From positions 310,001-374,000 of the forward strand of contig NW_002476417.1 of NCBI RefSeq assembly GCF_000189635.1: 64,000 nucleotides of DNA. The letters run 5' to 3'. The notes below the pieces were generated by a model. That model did not search any database, had not been told where the DNA came from, and saw only the letters and a list, made by a program, of their open reading frames with translations. Below are positions 1-12,300 of the stretch, piece by piece (position 1 is the first letter of the stretch; each line of letters opens with the position of its first letter). The DNA is from Tetrahymena thermophila SB210 (taxonomy: Eukaryota; Ciliophora; Oligohymenophorea; Hymenostomatida; Tetrahymenidae). The translations under genes were made by a program, and so were the position numbers.

Positions 1-2022
1 GAAGATCTCCTTTTTTTCCTTAAGAACATCAAAAAAATCTAAAAAAGTCTACCTAAAGGAAATAGTGAAAAAAAATTTGATATTATTCTAAATCCTCTAA
101 TTTTTTCTTCACTTGACTACGAGATTACTTCTTTAATAGATGAAGCTATCATAAATTACTAAAATCCTACAATTATAGATCTTACTCCTCATTTGATTAA
201 ATATTTAAAATTTATTGAAAACAAAAATCCTGAGCAAGGCCCAACTTATTAGTAGGGATCTGCAAAACAAATAACATAAAATAAAATAGTGTTTAAGAAA
301 CTCGAAAAGGAGTGGTTGATGCCTATTCCAAAACCTTCTGATAATATATTTGAAAAAGCAAAAGAAAATATTTAAGAGGTTCCAAAAAGCTTGTAAAACA
401 ATATAAATAGCAACAATTAAAGTAGTAATACCAACCATAAATATTAAAAAAAATAAAACTTAGATGATTCTATTTAAAGTTAATCAACTGATAGAATTTA
501 ACAGAGTTTGCATGGATCTGTTCAATAAAATGGTATTAAAAGTAGTTAACATCTAGGAAGTAATTAAAATTTTGCAACTGTTCCAAAGGAAAATTATAAG
601 GATCCTTATTTAGTCGGTGAGTATTATTAAGAGCCCTCAGTCAGTTAAACTCCATTCAAATTCTCTAAAGCAGTTTTTATGGAGTATGACAACTGGCACA
701 ACAGATAATTTCAATAAGAATTTGATAGAATAAATTTGAATTACCCAGGTAATAAACAATACATAGAAAAATTTGATATTTTTAAAGTACCTGAAACTCG
801 TCCCTACGTTAAGAACATAGAAGAAATGATTTACATGCAAGATATTTTACAAAGATTAATTTATGAATCTAAAAACCAAAGCCAATAATAATAAATTAAA
901 TAAAATTATTCTTAGACAAATTATTAAGAAAATACAAGAGGAAATTATTAACAGTAAAATATGCAATACATCTAAGAAAATCATTACTTTTCAGGTTAGT
1001 TAAAATAGAATCAACATATTCCAGCTAACCCTAGGTTTAATAAAAACTAATAAAATCAAACAACTCCATTAAATAGATATTTATAAAATTATACTTCTCA
1101 ATAAAATCACTCTCAATTACCACCTCTTCCTCCTGTATCTTTAGATGATAACAATATGTAGAATTTTAATACAAATACAGAAGATTAGTAATGTTCAAAC
1201 AGACAATCTAAATCACTAGCATAATTAAGAATGAAGAATATAATGAGTATCCCTCAACCTTAAAATTACTCTACCAATAGATTAGTACCTAATACACATA
1301 ATAGTTAATATCAATAGTAAAATATTACAAGATTTAATTCAACTAATAATAATAACAATAGTAGTGGTAATTTCTATGTTGAAAATAACCCAATAGTCAA
1401 TAACAATTAAACTCCAAATTAAAATTAAATTATTACTGCTCCATCATAAAGGTCTAGAAACAATTCGATAGAAGGTTAAACACAATAATTTAACTCGAAC
1501 ATTATGAACACGTAGCCATTACAACAAATTAATAAATTTTTACATCCATAACTTGATTAAAAGTAGTAAATACCTTCACATTTTGAATAGTTATAATTAA
1601 AAAAAGCATCAACTACAACGAATGCAAGAAACCAAAAGAGATTAAGTATATTTTAAGAGAAAACTGTAACTAATAATAATAGAAATAGCTTACTCCCACC
1701 AGCGCCTTAAAAACAAAATTACTAAACTGTTTAATCAAGGGAAAATTTAAATGAATTTGAGCAAAAAGAAAATCAAAACCCACTAACTTTAAATTTACAA
1801 TAAAATGATGATGAGAAATTTAATTAAAATATTGAAAATGTCAAAAATAATAATAATATTTCAAATATGGTTTCTAGAGAAAGAGCTCATCCCCATCATA
1901 GCAAAAATCCATCATGGGGTGGAAGTAATGATTATAATGATAAAAATATTTAACTTTAAAATAAAAATCAAGGCCAAAGATAATATTCCTCAAAGTAACC
2001 AGTAAGAAATATATTTAATTGA
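1..2022 (+). CDS. Asn/Gln-rich protein, 3' part (5' end outside window)
   Basis: Frame 1 stays open from the first base to TGA at 2020-2022 when TAA/TAG are read as Gln, giving 673 residues with no intron needed. The start lies upstream of the window. Residues 1 to about 120 are ordinary mixed sequence (ends near EKEWLMPIPKPSDN). A second ordered-looking patch follows at about 220-290 (VFMEYDNWHNRQFQQEFDR, then KFDIFKVPETRPYVKNIEEM). The rest is low-complexity Asn, Gln and Ser, with runs coded by AAT and TAA, and is probably disordered. I do not recognise the family. Long Asn/Gln tracts are common in ciliate proteins and do not show function. The next gene converges from the other strand about 770 bases away. 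The frame is certain; the function is unknown. Confidence 0.8.
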
Positions 2023-2794
2023 TATCTTTAAAGAAGATGAAAAAAATAATATTTTATATACATTTAAATAAATAAAAAATTTAAGTTTTGTGTTTTGTAA
2101 ATAATTAATTTTATATTAAATTTAGAATAATTTTTTTCAAATTTTAAAATTTTTAACTTGTATTTTTTATTTTTCACACAAAAATTCTGACTTTATGAAT
2201 AACTTATTTTTAGATTTAAATTTATTCACTAAATACTAAAATTGATTAAATTAACAAAAATTTTCTTATAAATTCTATTTTAAAAATTTTATGATAAGAC
2301 AAGCTAAATTTAATTTTGAAATAGTAAAGTGTTAGATAATATCAAAAATATTTGCCTTAAAATTTTTATAAATTACATCATAAATTTCTTTAATAGAAAA
2401 AACCAAAATTTTTTTGGAAATCTGATCTTTAATTTCTATTTTCTCAAAGAGGATTATTTAATGAATGATCTAAGACTAAAAAATGCAATCAATAATTTCT
2501 AAAACTCAACTTAAAAGTTTATACCAATCTCAATAACTTTTAATGTAAATTACTAAAATTGTAATTTGATTTTTTTAGTGTGCTTTTGCAAAAGTAAATA
2601 TTACATTAATTTAGATTTAATGAGCAATTCCTCAATTTGTTTTGATAGTGTAATGAAATAATTAAAAAATTAGAATTTTGTTACAGAGATATATAAGAAT
2701 ATGTGTATATATAATGACAGTTAGTTAATTGTTAAATTAAATTCTTTCTATTTTTTTAAAATGCTATACTAATTTGCTATTTGCTTATTTATTT
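2023..2794. other. Intergenic, between convergent genes
   Basis: A/T-rich spacer between the 3' ends of two convergent genes. No conserved coding frame, RNA gene or clear repeat seen. Confidence 0.6.
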
Positions 2795-3840
2795 TCATAT
2801 TAAGACACATCTATTTTAGGGTTTTCTTGGTGTTTTTTTCTTGTTTGCCAAAGCAATTCTAATAGCTTAATCAAAAACATTCTTAAGACCTTTTTAAGTT
2901 AAAGCAGAACACTCAACATATTTGCAATTTAATTCTGAAATGATCTTTTGAGCCTATTATTAAATATAAGTAAAATTATTTAAAATTATTAATATAATCT
3001 TGTCATTAATTAAATATAAAATCTACAATTTTTAGATTCTTTGAATTAATATTATTTTTACTGCTTAATAGCTGATTGGTGCATCTTTACCAGTACTTTT
3101 AACCATATTTTCATCTCTTAAATCAATTTTGTTTCCAACAAATATTTTAGGGACATTCTTCACATTTTCTTCTAATTCAGGATACCACTATTTAATATAA
3201 ATTTGTAATTAGTTAACTATGAATACATAATTTAGCTTATGAGCTAGTGCAAAATATGTTAAACTAAAAATTAATTATGCATTTATCTAAAATTATTAAA
3301 TAATTTCCGCCATTAATAAATTAATACTTAATTATGTAAACATCTTGCATAATATACAAGTTATTAAGAATGATCAGATAATTTACCTTTTTAAGAGCAT
3401 TTTCAAAGGAAGCAGGCTCTACGACTGAGAAAGTAATTAGGAAAACATCTGATTAAGGATAACTCAATGGTCTCAATCTATTATAATCTTCTTGACCTGC
3501 AGTATCCCTTTATTTATGAAAATATGTAATTAATCAACATTATACTTTTATGAACTTCTTTATTTTTAATTTTATACCATAGACCAAGGTTAATCATTTC
3601 ATCACCAACCTTAACAGTAGCACTGTAATTATCGAAAATCGTAGGGACATAATCAGTAGGGAATTAATCATTTGTATAGCTATTATTATTAATTTTTTTA
3701 ATATTTCAATTTACATTATACAAATCTTAGAATAAGATAATTAATGATAAGCTTTACCTAAGGAGAATGCAAGTTTTACCAACACTACCATCACCAACAA
3801 TAACGCACTTTATCTTAATTGGTTCTTTGTTTTCAGCCAT
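2795..3840 (-). CDS. Rac/Rho-family small GTPase, prenylated C-terminus
   Basis: Five exons, read from the high end: 3758-3840, 3578-3679, 3387-3507, 3062-3187, 2795-2953. Together they encode 196 residues, the usual Rac/Rho size. Visible motifs: P-loop GDGSVGKTC near residue 18; switch [16 protein letters not shown]; switch [20 protein letters not shown]; base-binding NKID and ECSAL. The segment after NKIDLRD is a slightly shortened Rho insert. The Rac-type ending [15 protein letters not shown] is followed by a tail ending CVLI, a CAAX box whose last Ile predicts geranylgeranylation. By family knowledge it is a membrane-attached GTP switch controlling actin, phagocytosis or secretion. All catalytic motifs are present, so it should be active. 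NKID replaces the TKLD usual in Rho proteins, as in Ras and Rab. The start ATG follows A/T-rich leader sequence. Confidence 0.93.
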
Positions 3841-4246
3841 TTATGTTTTATAAATAAAAAATGTAAAGATTTTTGTTTTGTATCAATTTTAATACTTTTT
3901 AATTTTATTAATTTAATTACTTTCAATCAAGCAAATCTGAAATTTATACAAATTTGCGATATAATAAAGAAGTCATCCATGAAATCTATTCGAAAAAATA
4001 TGACCAAAATTTATATCATAAATGTTTCTTATGAGCCATATATTCATCTATCAACTAAATTCTTTAGTGAAAAATATTTATTCTTTTTCTTGCTTTTTCC
4101 TAATCACTTAATACAAGGTCCCTTATCAATATGATAAGGATCGATATTTAAAATAGAAAAACTTTGATTATTTTTTGAATAGCACTAAGATATAAGCTTT
4201 TAATTAGAATATTAAAATCATTAAACTTAAATAAAATCTTGCTATT

Positions 4247-4272
4247 CATAATAATAATAATAATAATAATAA
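4247..4272. repeat. (ATA)n microsatellite
   Basis: Uninterrupted run of about eight ATA/TAA units in the spacer between the GTPase and the SART3-like gene. Confidence 0.85.
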
Positions 4273-4410
4273 TTAATTGGATAAATTAACAATTACAAAT
4301 ATATTATTTTAAATTAAAAAAATACTTTAATAGAATAAATTATTAAATTAAATAGTTTTATGTTAATATTATTGTATAATTAATTTTAATATCATTTAAA
4401 AAGTATATTG

Positions 4411-4479
4411 GTTAACTAATTTTTTTCACAACATTAATTATTATTAAAAATAGATATTAATGTAAAAAACTAAGTTAAC
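4411..4479. repeat. Imperfect 69-bp inverted repeat (hairpin)
   Basis: The left arm starts GTTAACTAATTTTTTT and continues ACATTAAT. The right arm ends with the reverse complement, ATTAATGT then AAAAAACTAAGTTAAC. The ends are exact (GTTAAC) and the arms nearly continuous, with a short A/T loop. It could be a tiny remnant of an inverted-repeat element or a transcript hairpin. I see no duplicated target site. Confidence 0.55.
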
Positions 4480-5221
4480 TTTTACTTTTTATCTACTTTT
4501 AATATATTGGCAATTTTATTTAAAATCATTTTTAAGGTTTAGATTAATTTTATTCAATAATTTAGTTAATAAAAATTTAGTAAGATTAGAAAAATACAAT
4601 AAAAATTGTATTTATTTAAATTTAACTGATTAAAATTTTAATCTCTAAATGATAAAAATCAAAATTATTCATTATTTTTGTACTAATTCGATGAATTTAA
4701 ACAGTGCCAAATAAATGAAGAATTATAGTGTTTTATATCAATATATTGGTACTTATTTTATCTTACCTATTATGTTTGAATGTGAAAAATATATTTCTTC
4801 TTTAAAAATGATTTTGTTGATTTTTAAAATAAAAATTATTAACAAAGTAAATAAGTAAGAGGACTAACTTTATTCAAAATATTAGCAAAACATAATTCTA
4901 ATTTTAAAAAAAAAATTTAGCAAAAATAAAATTAATTTTAAAATAATTAAGGAATTAATTTTTGAATGTATAAAATTGATTTTCTTCTTTTATATTCAAA
5001 AGAAAATATAATATAATCTTAATAAGACTATTATTCAAATCTTTACAAAAATTAGACACTATTTTTATATTTATTGAAAAGATATCTTAATTTAGTGTTT
5101 TTATTATTAAATTATGAATAAAAAATATAAGCCTACTAAATAATTAATTTATTTTATTATTACTGTTTTAGAATACATTGAAACACTATATTTTTAAAGG
5201 TATTGATTGATCAATTTATAA

Positions 5222-8200
5222 ATGGAAATAGAAGAAGATAAGCATATAGCTAAGGAAAAACAAAGAATTTTAAATTTAGAGAGTAAACTAGAGCAGAATA
5301 AATATCATGTCAAGAATAGCTTCCTCTTATTAGAATGCTATAATAATCTTTAGTAGTATGATAAAGCAAATGAATTAAGGTCAAAAATGTATAAATACGT
5401 AACATTTACAGAAAGTAAGAAATAAAATATTTCTTTATTATATTTTTCCACTCAATCATTTAAATTTAATATTCTTTAATACTGATTGATAACCATAAAT
5501 AAATAAAGATTAATGGATTGATTGGATTACAGAAGAATTGACAGAAGCAGAAACAAGTGGAGATAGCAATAAAAAGAAAGATGTAATCAAAATCTTTGAT
5601 TTAGCTATGGATGAAGGATATTGTAAGATTATTTAATACACATACATTTGATTTATAATAAATAATATCTAATGTTTATAAAAAAAAGATCCAACAGTTG
5701 CTGAGATGTATCTTAAATTTATAGATAACCTGATAGAAAAAAAGATAGTAACAAAACAAAAATCAAAATACATTATTGAAAAAGTGATTGGCTTATTTTT
5801 CTAAGATTTTACAGTAGGATCCTCAATATTTAAATAAGCTAAAAAAATAGAACTCAAATTCTAAAATAAATTCTCTTCTTAATAGATTACAGAAAAAGAA
5901 TAGTATTATGAATATTTTATTTAAGCATTATATTTATTATTTATTTTATTTACAGCAAAGACTCATAGAATCAATTAAGGTAGTTATACTAGAGAGAGTT
6001 AAAGCTAGGGCTTGTAGAAATTACAAAATCATGGGAGGAGTATTCTATTTGGGAGTAAGATGAAGTATAAAAGAAGAAAGCAGAATAAATTTACAATAAA
6101 ACTTTTAATGAAGTTCTTATTTTGTCAATGGATTTAGAAGATGAGTATATTCAATCATCTGATAAGTATGAGTTCATGATAAACTTGATTCAAAAATAAA
6201 AGGATGACGAAAAGAAATTGATTGAAAACACAAAAGTTATCAATTTCTTTGAAAAGTGCTTATCTTTTATTGAAAATACTCGTGAAATTAATTTTTGGAA
6301 GCTTTATATCTAATATCTTAAAGATATAGAAACTCCTGCTAGTCATTTGTCTAAGATAATGTGTCGTGCTACTAAAAATTGTAAGGCAGATTTAGATTTG
6401 CACACTGAATATCTCAGAGTACTTGAAAAAAGATAAGCCCCTTTTGATGAAATAGAAAATGAGTTAGATAGACTACTCTACACATATAAAAATGCTAATG
6501 ATGATCGTTACATTCTTTACACAAGCTTTTTATCATACACAGTAAGAAATTTAAAAACTGTCGATAATCCTTATGAAGTTGACTCTTCAACTTTGAATGA
6601 TGACTACATAAATCCATCAAATATCAGTATTATGAGAAAAGCATATGAAAAAGCCGTTAAATATTTTACTAAACTCAAAGAAGAGTTAGAATCTGAAGAA
6701 GATGAATAAACAGAAGAAAACTCTGATTCTACTCTCACTGTCTATATTAATGAAATTATCCTAAAGCATGCTGAAATAGAATGCTACATTATCAGAGTAA
6801 TTTAATTTATTATAAAAAAGTTTTTTTTAAATTTATTTTATTTAAGGACAAGGAGTAACTAAATTAGATTATGGAAAAGTTTGTAAAAGAAAACGGAGAA
6901 AACATATCATGCTGGAAGAAATATTATGAATTCGAAAGAGTTTTAGGGAAGACGAGTACTATGAGAGGTATTCTTAAGAGAGCTTGCATGTATGTTAAAG
7001 ACGAACCCTTAGCTATTCATTAAATTTTAGTTGATTTTGAGCAGGACTATGGTAATGTAGATCTATTAGAAAAAGCAATTCAAAAGTAGATATAAAAGTA
7101 TCAAGAAATTAATGAAAAAGAAGCTGCTGCTGCATAAGAGTAAGAATAAGGATAAACTGAAACAAATGAAGAAAATATAATCATTTAAGTAGAATAAGTT
7201 GCTTAAGATTAATCAACAGTACATGAAGAACATCAAAATAATCACTAATAATAAAAAACATCAAATAAAAGAAAGCCTTCTCATGATATTACTGAAGAGG
7301 AAGACATTAATAAAAAGGTAAAGCTTGATTAAGAAAAAACAGCAATTGACTAAGATGGAACAAAGTAAGTATATTATTTAAAAGTATAAAATTGATATAA
7401 AATTAATTTTAAATTTTTAAGACCTACAGTTTTCATAAAGAATCTTCCTTCTAATTGCACTGAAGCATCAATTTCATAATTATTTGAAAATGTAAAATTT
7501 GTTTAACTATTTAGTTTGTTTTATAAAGTATCACTTAATTATAATAAAAGAGAGATCATATTAAGGCAATCAGAATTGTTAAATCTAAACATGGAGGTAT
7601 GAATAAAGGATTCGCTTATATTGATTTTAGCTCTATGGAAGAAGCTAATAATGCTTGTTTAATGATGAATGATGCCCTTGTTGAAGGTTAAAAGCTATAT
7701 GTTGCCATTTCTGCTCCTCCTAAGAAGTAAACAGGATAGGAAGATAGTACTGCTTATTTGAGTAATTTACCCTTTAAAATTACAGAAGAAGAAATTAGGT
7801 AAGCTTTCCCTGATCATGAAATCAACTAAGTAAGAATGATAAGAGATGGTAACGGAGATTTTAGAGGTTTTGCATACGTTGAGTTCAAAAATGAAACTGA
7901 TCTTCAAAACGCAATAGAAAAGTTTAATCAAAATCCTTTCATAAAAAAGAGAAAAGTGTTTTGTGAGAAGTCTTAGGGATTAGCAAAGGATCGTTTAAAA
8001 GGATTAAATGATACCCTTGAAGAAAACGATTAGAATCATAAGAACAAACATAAAAAGGATAGCCAAAATAACTTTACAGTATTCCTAAAAAATATTAGCT
8101 TTAAGGCTCTCGAAAGCGATATACAAGAATATTTCAAAGATTTATAGATTGAAGGAATAGTAATTGCTAGAGATATAGAAACTAATTAACCAAAGGGATT

Positions 8201-8531
8201 TGCATTTGTCACCTTTAAAGATAGAAGCTCTTACTAATAAGCCTTAAATATGAAAAAAGGAAGTATCAGGAAAAGAGAGTTTGAGATTTAAAAATATGAT
8301 AAGCCCGTTCCAGGTCTTAAAAAGTAAGTTTATCAATTAATTTATTTGGAAGAAATGCAATTTTAAAAAATTAAAACATATTTTAAATAAATGCTTTTAT
8401 TTATTTTATATGATATATTATCAAATTAATTCTTTTTTAATTAAACTTTTAGGGCCTCAGATGTTTAAGAAATCAATCAAATAGAAAATAAATCTAATGA
8501 TGACTTTAAAAAATATTTATTTAAAAAATGA
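5222..8531 (+). CDS. SART3: SART3/Prp24-type U6 snRNA-binding recycling factor (HAT repeats + 3 RRMs)
   Basis: Eight exons: 5222-5414, 5533-5622, 5689-5902, 5956-6796, 6847-7364, 7422-7491, 7551-8323, 8453-8531. They encode 925 residues (human SART3 963). Residues 1 to about 540 are helical with HAT-like Trp/Tyr patterns (SWEEYSIWEQDEVQ, INFWKLYIQYL, SCWKKYYEFERVLG). A Gln/Glu-rich linker with a basic patch (KRKPS) follows. RRM1 lies at about 619-700 (TVFIKNLP, NKGFAYIDF), RRM2 at about 706-780 (TAYLSNLP, FRGFAYVEF) and RRM3 at about 815-885 (TVFLKNIS, PKGFAFVTF). The last 12 residues, SNDDFKKYLFKK, match the C-terminal LSm2-8-binding motif of yeast Prp24 and lie on their own exon. Family role: binds U6 snRNA and reanneals U4/U6 after splicing, in the nucleus. 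Human SART3 has two RRMs and yeast Prp24 four without HATs, so this is an intermediate form. Confidence 0.92.
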
Positions 8532-9339
8532 AATTAAACTATAGATAAATATGCTTATATTTGTTTCTTATAAGATATTATTCATTTTTAAGTATTTACT
8601 TTATTTTTAAATTTAATAAAATTAATTTATTAATAAAAATATCGAGAGAATTTATAATGACCTTCTAATTTTCAAATAATAAATTAATCTATTACACATT
8701 TTTAAAATAATTATTTAAAAATTGTAATTTTATTAACAATTAATTACTTGTTTCTTATATTGCCCATTTTTTAAGTATTTAATTTATTTTTAAATTTAAT
8801 AAAATGAAAAAATAAATAAATGTTTTTTGTAAAAATATTAAAAGGCTTTTTAAAAACTAAATTATTGAAATAATAAAAAATGGAAACTTTGTAAAAAAGT
8901 TATTTCTACTTCAGATTTTAATGATTTTTAAATATATTTCTTCAATTTCATTTATGGATTGAGTTATTTGTAATTAAAAATTTGGACTTATCTTTTTTTT
9001 GTAATTATTTATTTTATTATCTTAAATTGAATATCGAAATAGAACTCTTTAGTAAGAAAAACAAAAAAAAATCAAATTGAATTGATAACTTTTTTGAATA
9101 GATAAAACATAATTTAAAAAATAGCTGGAGCAATAAGTAAACTGTAACAAAACTAAAAAAAGGGAATTATACTCTTAATATAAATAAATATTCTATTTTA
9201 AAATAAGTAGAAAGTATCAAATTTAAGGTTATATTGATTAGAGATCATTTGACATTAAGATAACTCACATTAAGCCTTATTAATTTACTAATAGATCATA
9301 ACTTTTAGATAATAAAATTAATCTTAATTTGATAAATCT
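8532..9339. other. Intergenic
   Basis: A/T-rich spacer between two genes on the same strand. It should contain the 3' signals of the SART3-like gene and the promoter of the giant membrane-protein gene. No motif stands out. Confidence 0.55.
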
Positions 9340-12300
9340 ATGTCGTATTTTATATAGCTCTCATTATTTTTATCAATTTTTATTTTTGAAAGAGTTATTT
9401 GTTAGTGTGATGTTAAATGCTTATCATGCTCTGATGGGATATGTTAGTAGTGCATGGACGGATACACTTATAATTAATCTAATTATTCATGCTAATCGAC
9501 ATGTTAATATAATACATACAGAGATGATACTACAGGAACTTGCTAAAGTGTTTGTCCAACATCCTACTATAATAATAATAATTTGTATTCATGTATTTAA
9601 TATCCTAACTGTCCTAACCTAATTGAGAAAGGTTAAAACCATTTTGATTTGGTTACTGCTGCTGCAGTTACTTAGAAGTTGATATTTGCAATAGGAATAG
9701 TGAATAATAAACCTGTTATGTCAAATAACATCAAAGTATATTCAAGAGATGCTGAGTTATAAGGATAATTAGTAGGTCATTCAAATAGTATTATTGGAAT
9801 TCAATCAATAACAGTTTAAAATATTGTACAGCTTTATAGTTATAGCTCTACGGAACTAATTTTATGGGATGTTAACTTATGTTAAATGATAAGATATGGA
9901 TTATTTGATTAAAACTTGCAAGCGAGTAGTATTTCGTATATAGATTAAGATATTATTATCTTATAATAAGATAGCTAAACATTTGGTGTATTGCAATTAA
10001 GCCAATTCAGAAATATAAGCTAAAGCTATTAGTCTACTCTTTTAGCAAACAAATAAATAAATACTTTGACGGGCTTTACAAGGTTTTAGAATAATATTTA
10101 CACTTTTTCTCAAGATGGAAAACTTTATAGCTATAATTTAAATTCGCTATCTGATGGCTTACAAATAGCTGCGGTAAGTAACCCAATACAGAGTGCAGTA
10201 GTTATATCTTAAAATAATATAATAATTATCTATGGACTTAATGTATTGACATATTACAATGGATACAGCTCGAGTGTTGTTGATTTAGGACACACATTAA
10301 CAATAAATAAAGTTCTTACTGATGTTGATTAGACTTTAAAGATTAATTATATTTTTACTTTTGATGCTGCATCATTTAAATTTTCATATATAAATTCTAA
10401 CAATCAAATTTAAGTGATTGATTTCCGTAACATCAAAAAATCATTCTCTAAACTCATGAAAAGTTATTTAGTAACAATTGATGCTTATGGTTAAATTATC
10501 ATATACACGTATTCTAACATGATTCTGAAAGAAACTTTAACCTTAAATCTATCCTTTAAAACATATTTCGCTATTAGTGATGCATACATTGGAATAACTT
10601 CTGAGCAAATGTACATTTTTGGAACAGTATGTCAATTATTATTTTTATCATAAATTAAAATATCTCATTTAAAATTACATTTCATATCAAAATTAAATTA
10701 AAATTTCAACTAATAATAAATTTTTATTTTAGGAATTATTCTATTTGAATTTGATGGTGTAAAAATAACAGATAACTTTAGAAAGCCGTAATAAGAATAT
10801 TCCAATTCGAATGACATAGCATACAAGCAAAGTAAACGGTATAGTTTTTGATAGATTGTACAATAGAGTAATCACTTATTCTGATGATGGTTCAATTATA
10901 TTTTATGACTAGATTGGTAATTAATATAAATTTGTTATGCAAAAATTCTATCCATCGACTAATTGTGATATGTTATAAAACACTCGTTGCTTTGTAGCAG
11001 TTAATGATTTATAAATTTTAAGACCTAATTTGTACTCTACAATTTACAGCAATGGTTCTGTAATTTTGTATAAATACTCAGCACTTTCTTTTGATATGAT
11101 CAAGCAACTTACAATGATAGATACAACACTCCCTATTTTAAATACTTACTTTGTTGGAAGTTTATTAGTATATTGCAATGGTAAAGAAGTGAGAGTTTAT
11201 GATGTAGATCAAGATCTAATTGTTCTAATATATGCTCCAGTCGATGCACTTAAAAATTATTTTTTACATTGTGCAACTGACTAAATAGGTGGAGTAAATT
11301 ATCTTATATTTTCAAGAATTATTAATACATCCTATTTTATTATTGCTACTGATACGTTTTAAAATTTAGCCATTGCTAATTATGTAATTCCTTCTGCTTA
11401 ATAATACAGTGTATTAAGAGATATTTATATCGCCTAATATTTTAGTTCGATAAAGTGGTATATGGTAACTAATTCATAACTTTATCTATATTTTTCAACT
11501 TTTCCTAATTTTAAAACAACAACTATTTCAGTATATTAAAATCTTCCAGTTTCTGTAGCTTTTGATCCTAATTCAAGATCTTTCACAGTCTTTTCTATGA
11601 ATTAATACATGTCTTACTACTTATACAGTAGCGGATCATATGTTAAATAAAATACTTTTTAATTTGCTGCATTTGCTACAGGTAAGTAGTCTACAGCCAT
11701 ATCATTTCCAGAACTTTATTTTAGTTTTTAAAATACTGGTGTTAGCACAATACAGAATCAGGTTTATTATTACTTTATTATTAAAAAATTTTTAAATTAT
11801 TTTTGTTCAAAAAACAAAAAATAAGGTATTTGTCATGAGACCTAATTTAAATTTTTAGCTCGTTCTAACATTTGTTGACAAAATCTCTTCTATAAATGTA
11901 GACACAGTAACAAAAAAGCTGTATATTGGATTTGAAAATGGTAATATCTACAATGGAAATTATCTGGAAAACTACGTTCTTTTTTAACAATAAGTAAATT
12001 ACAATAATTTTTATTACTCTGATCAATCAGACCTGCTGTTTGCATACAATAAAGTAAATTTATCTTTTTTTAATTTAAATTTTAATAATATTTTAAATTA
12101 TTTCTCAAAATAATTTATTTTACTTTCTTTTATAACACAAATCCTCAAAAATATAAATATTAATTAACTCCTAAATTTCTTGATTTTGAAAAATTCAAAC
12201 ATTTATTTTATGAAAAAAAAGAGTAAAAATGTATTTTTTTATAAGCTTTCTACATTTGAAGTATTTTTTAAATAGTTTCAAATTTAAACCTGGCTGATTA

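Larger units (their letters stand above)
3841..5221. other. Intergenic, divergent promoter region
   Basis: A/T-rich spacer between two divergently transcribed genes, so it should hold both promoters. It contains an ATA microsatellite near 4247-4272 and a hairpin at 4411-4479 (listed separately). No gene seen. Confidence 0.6.
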
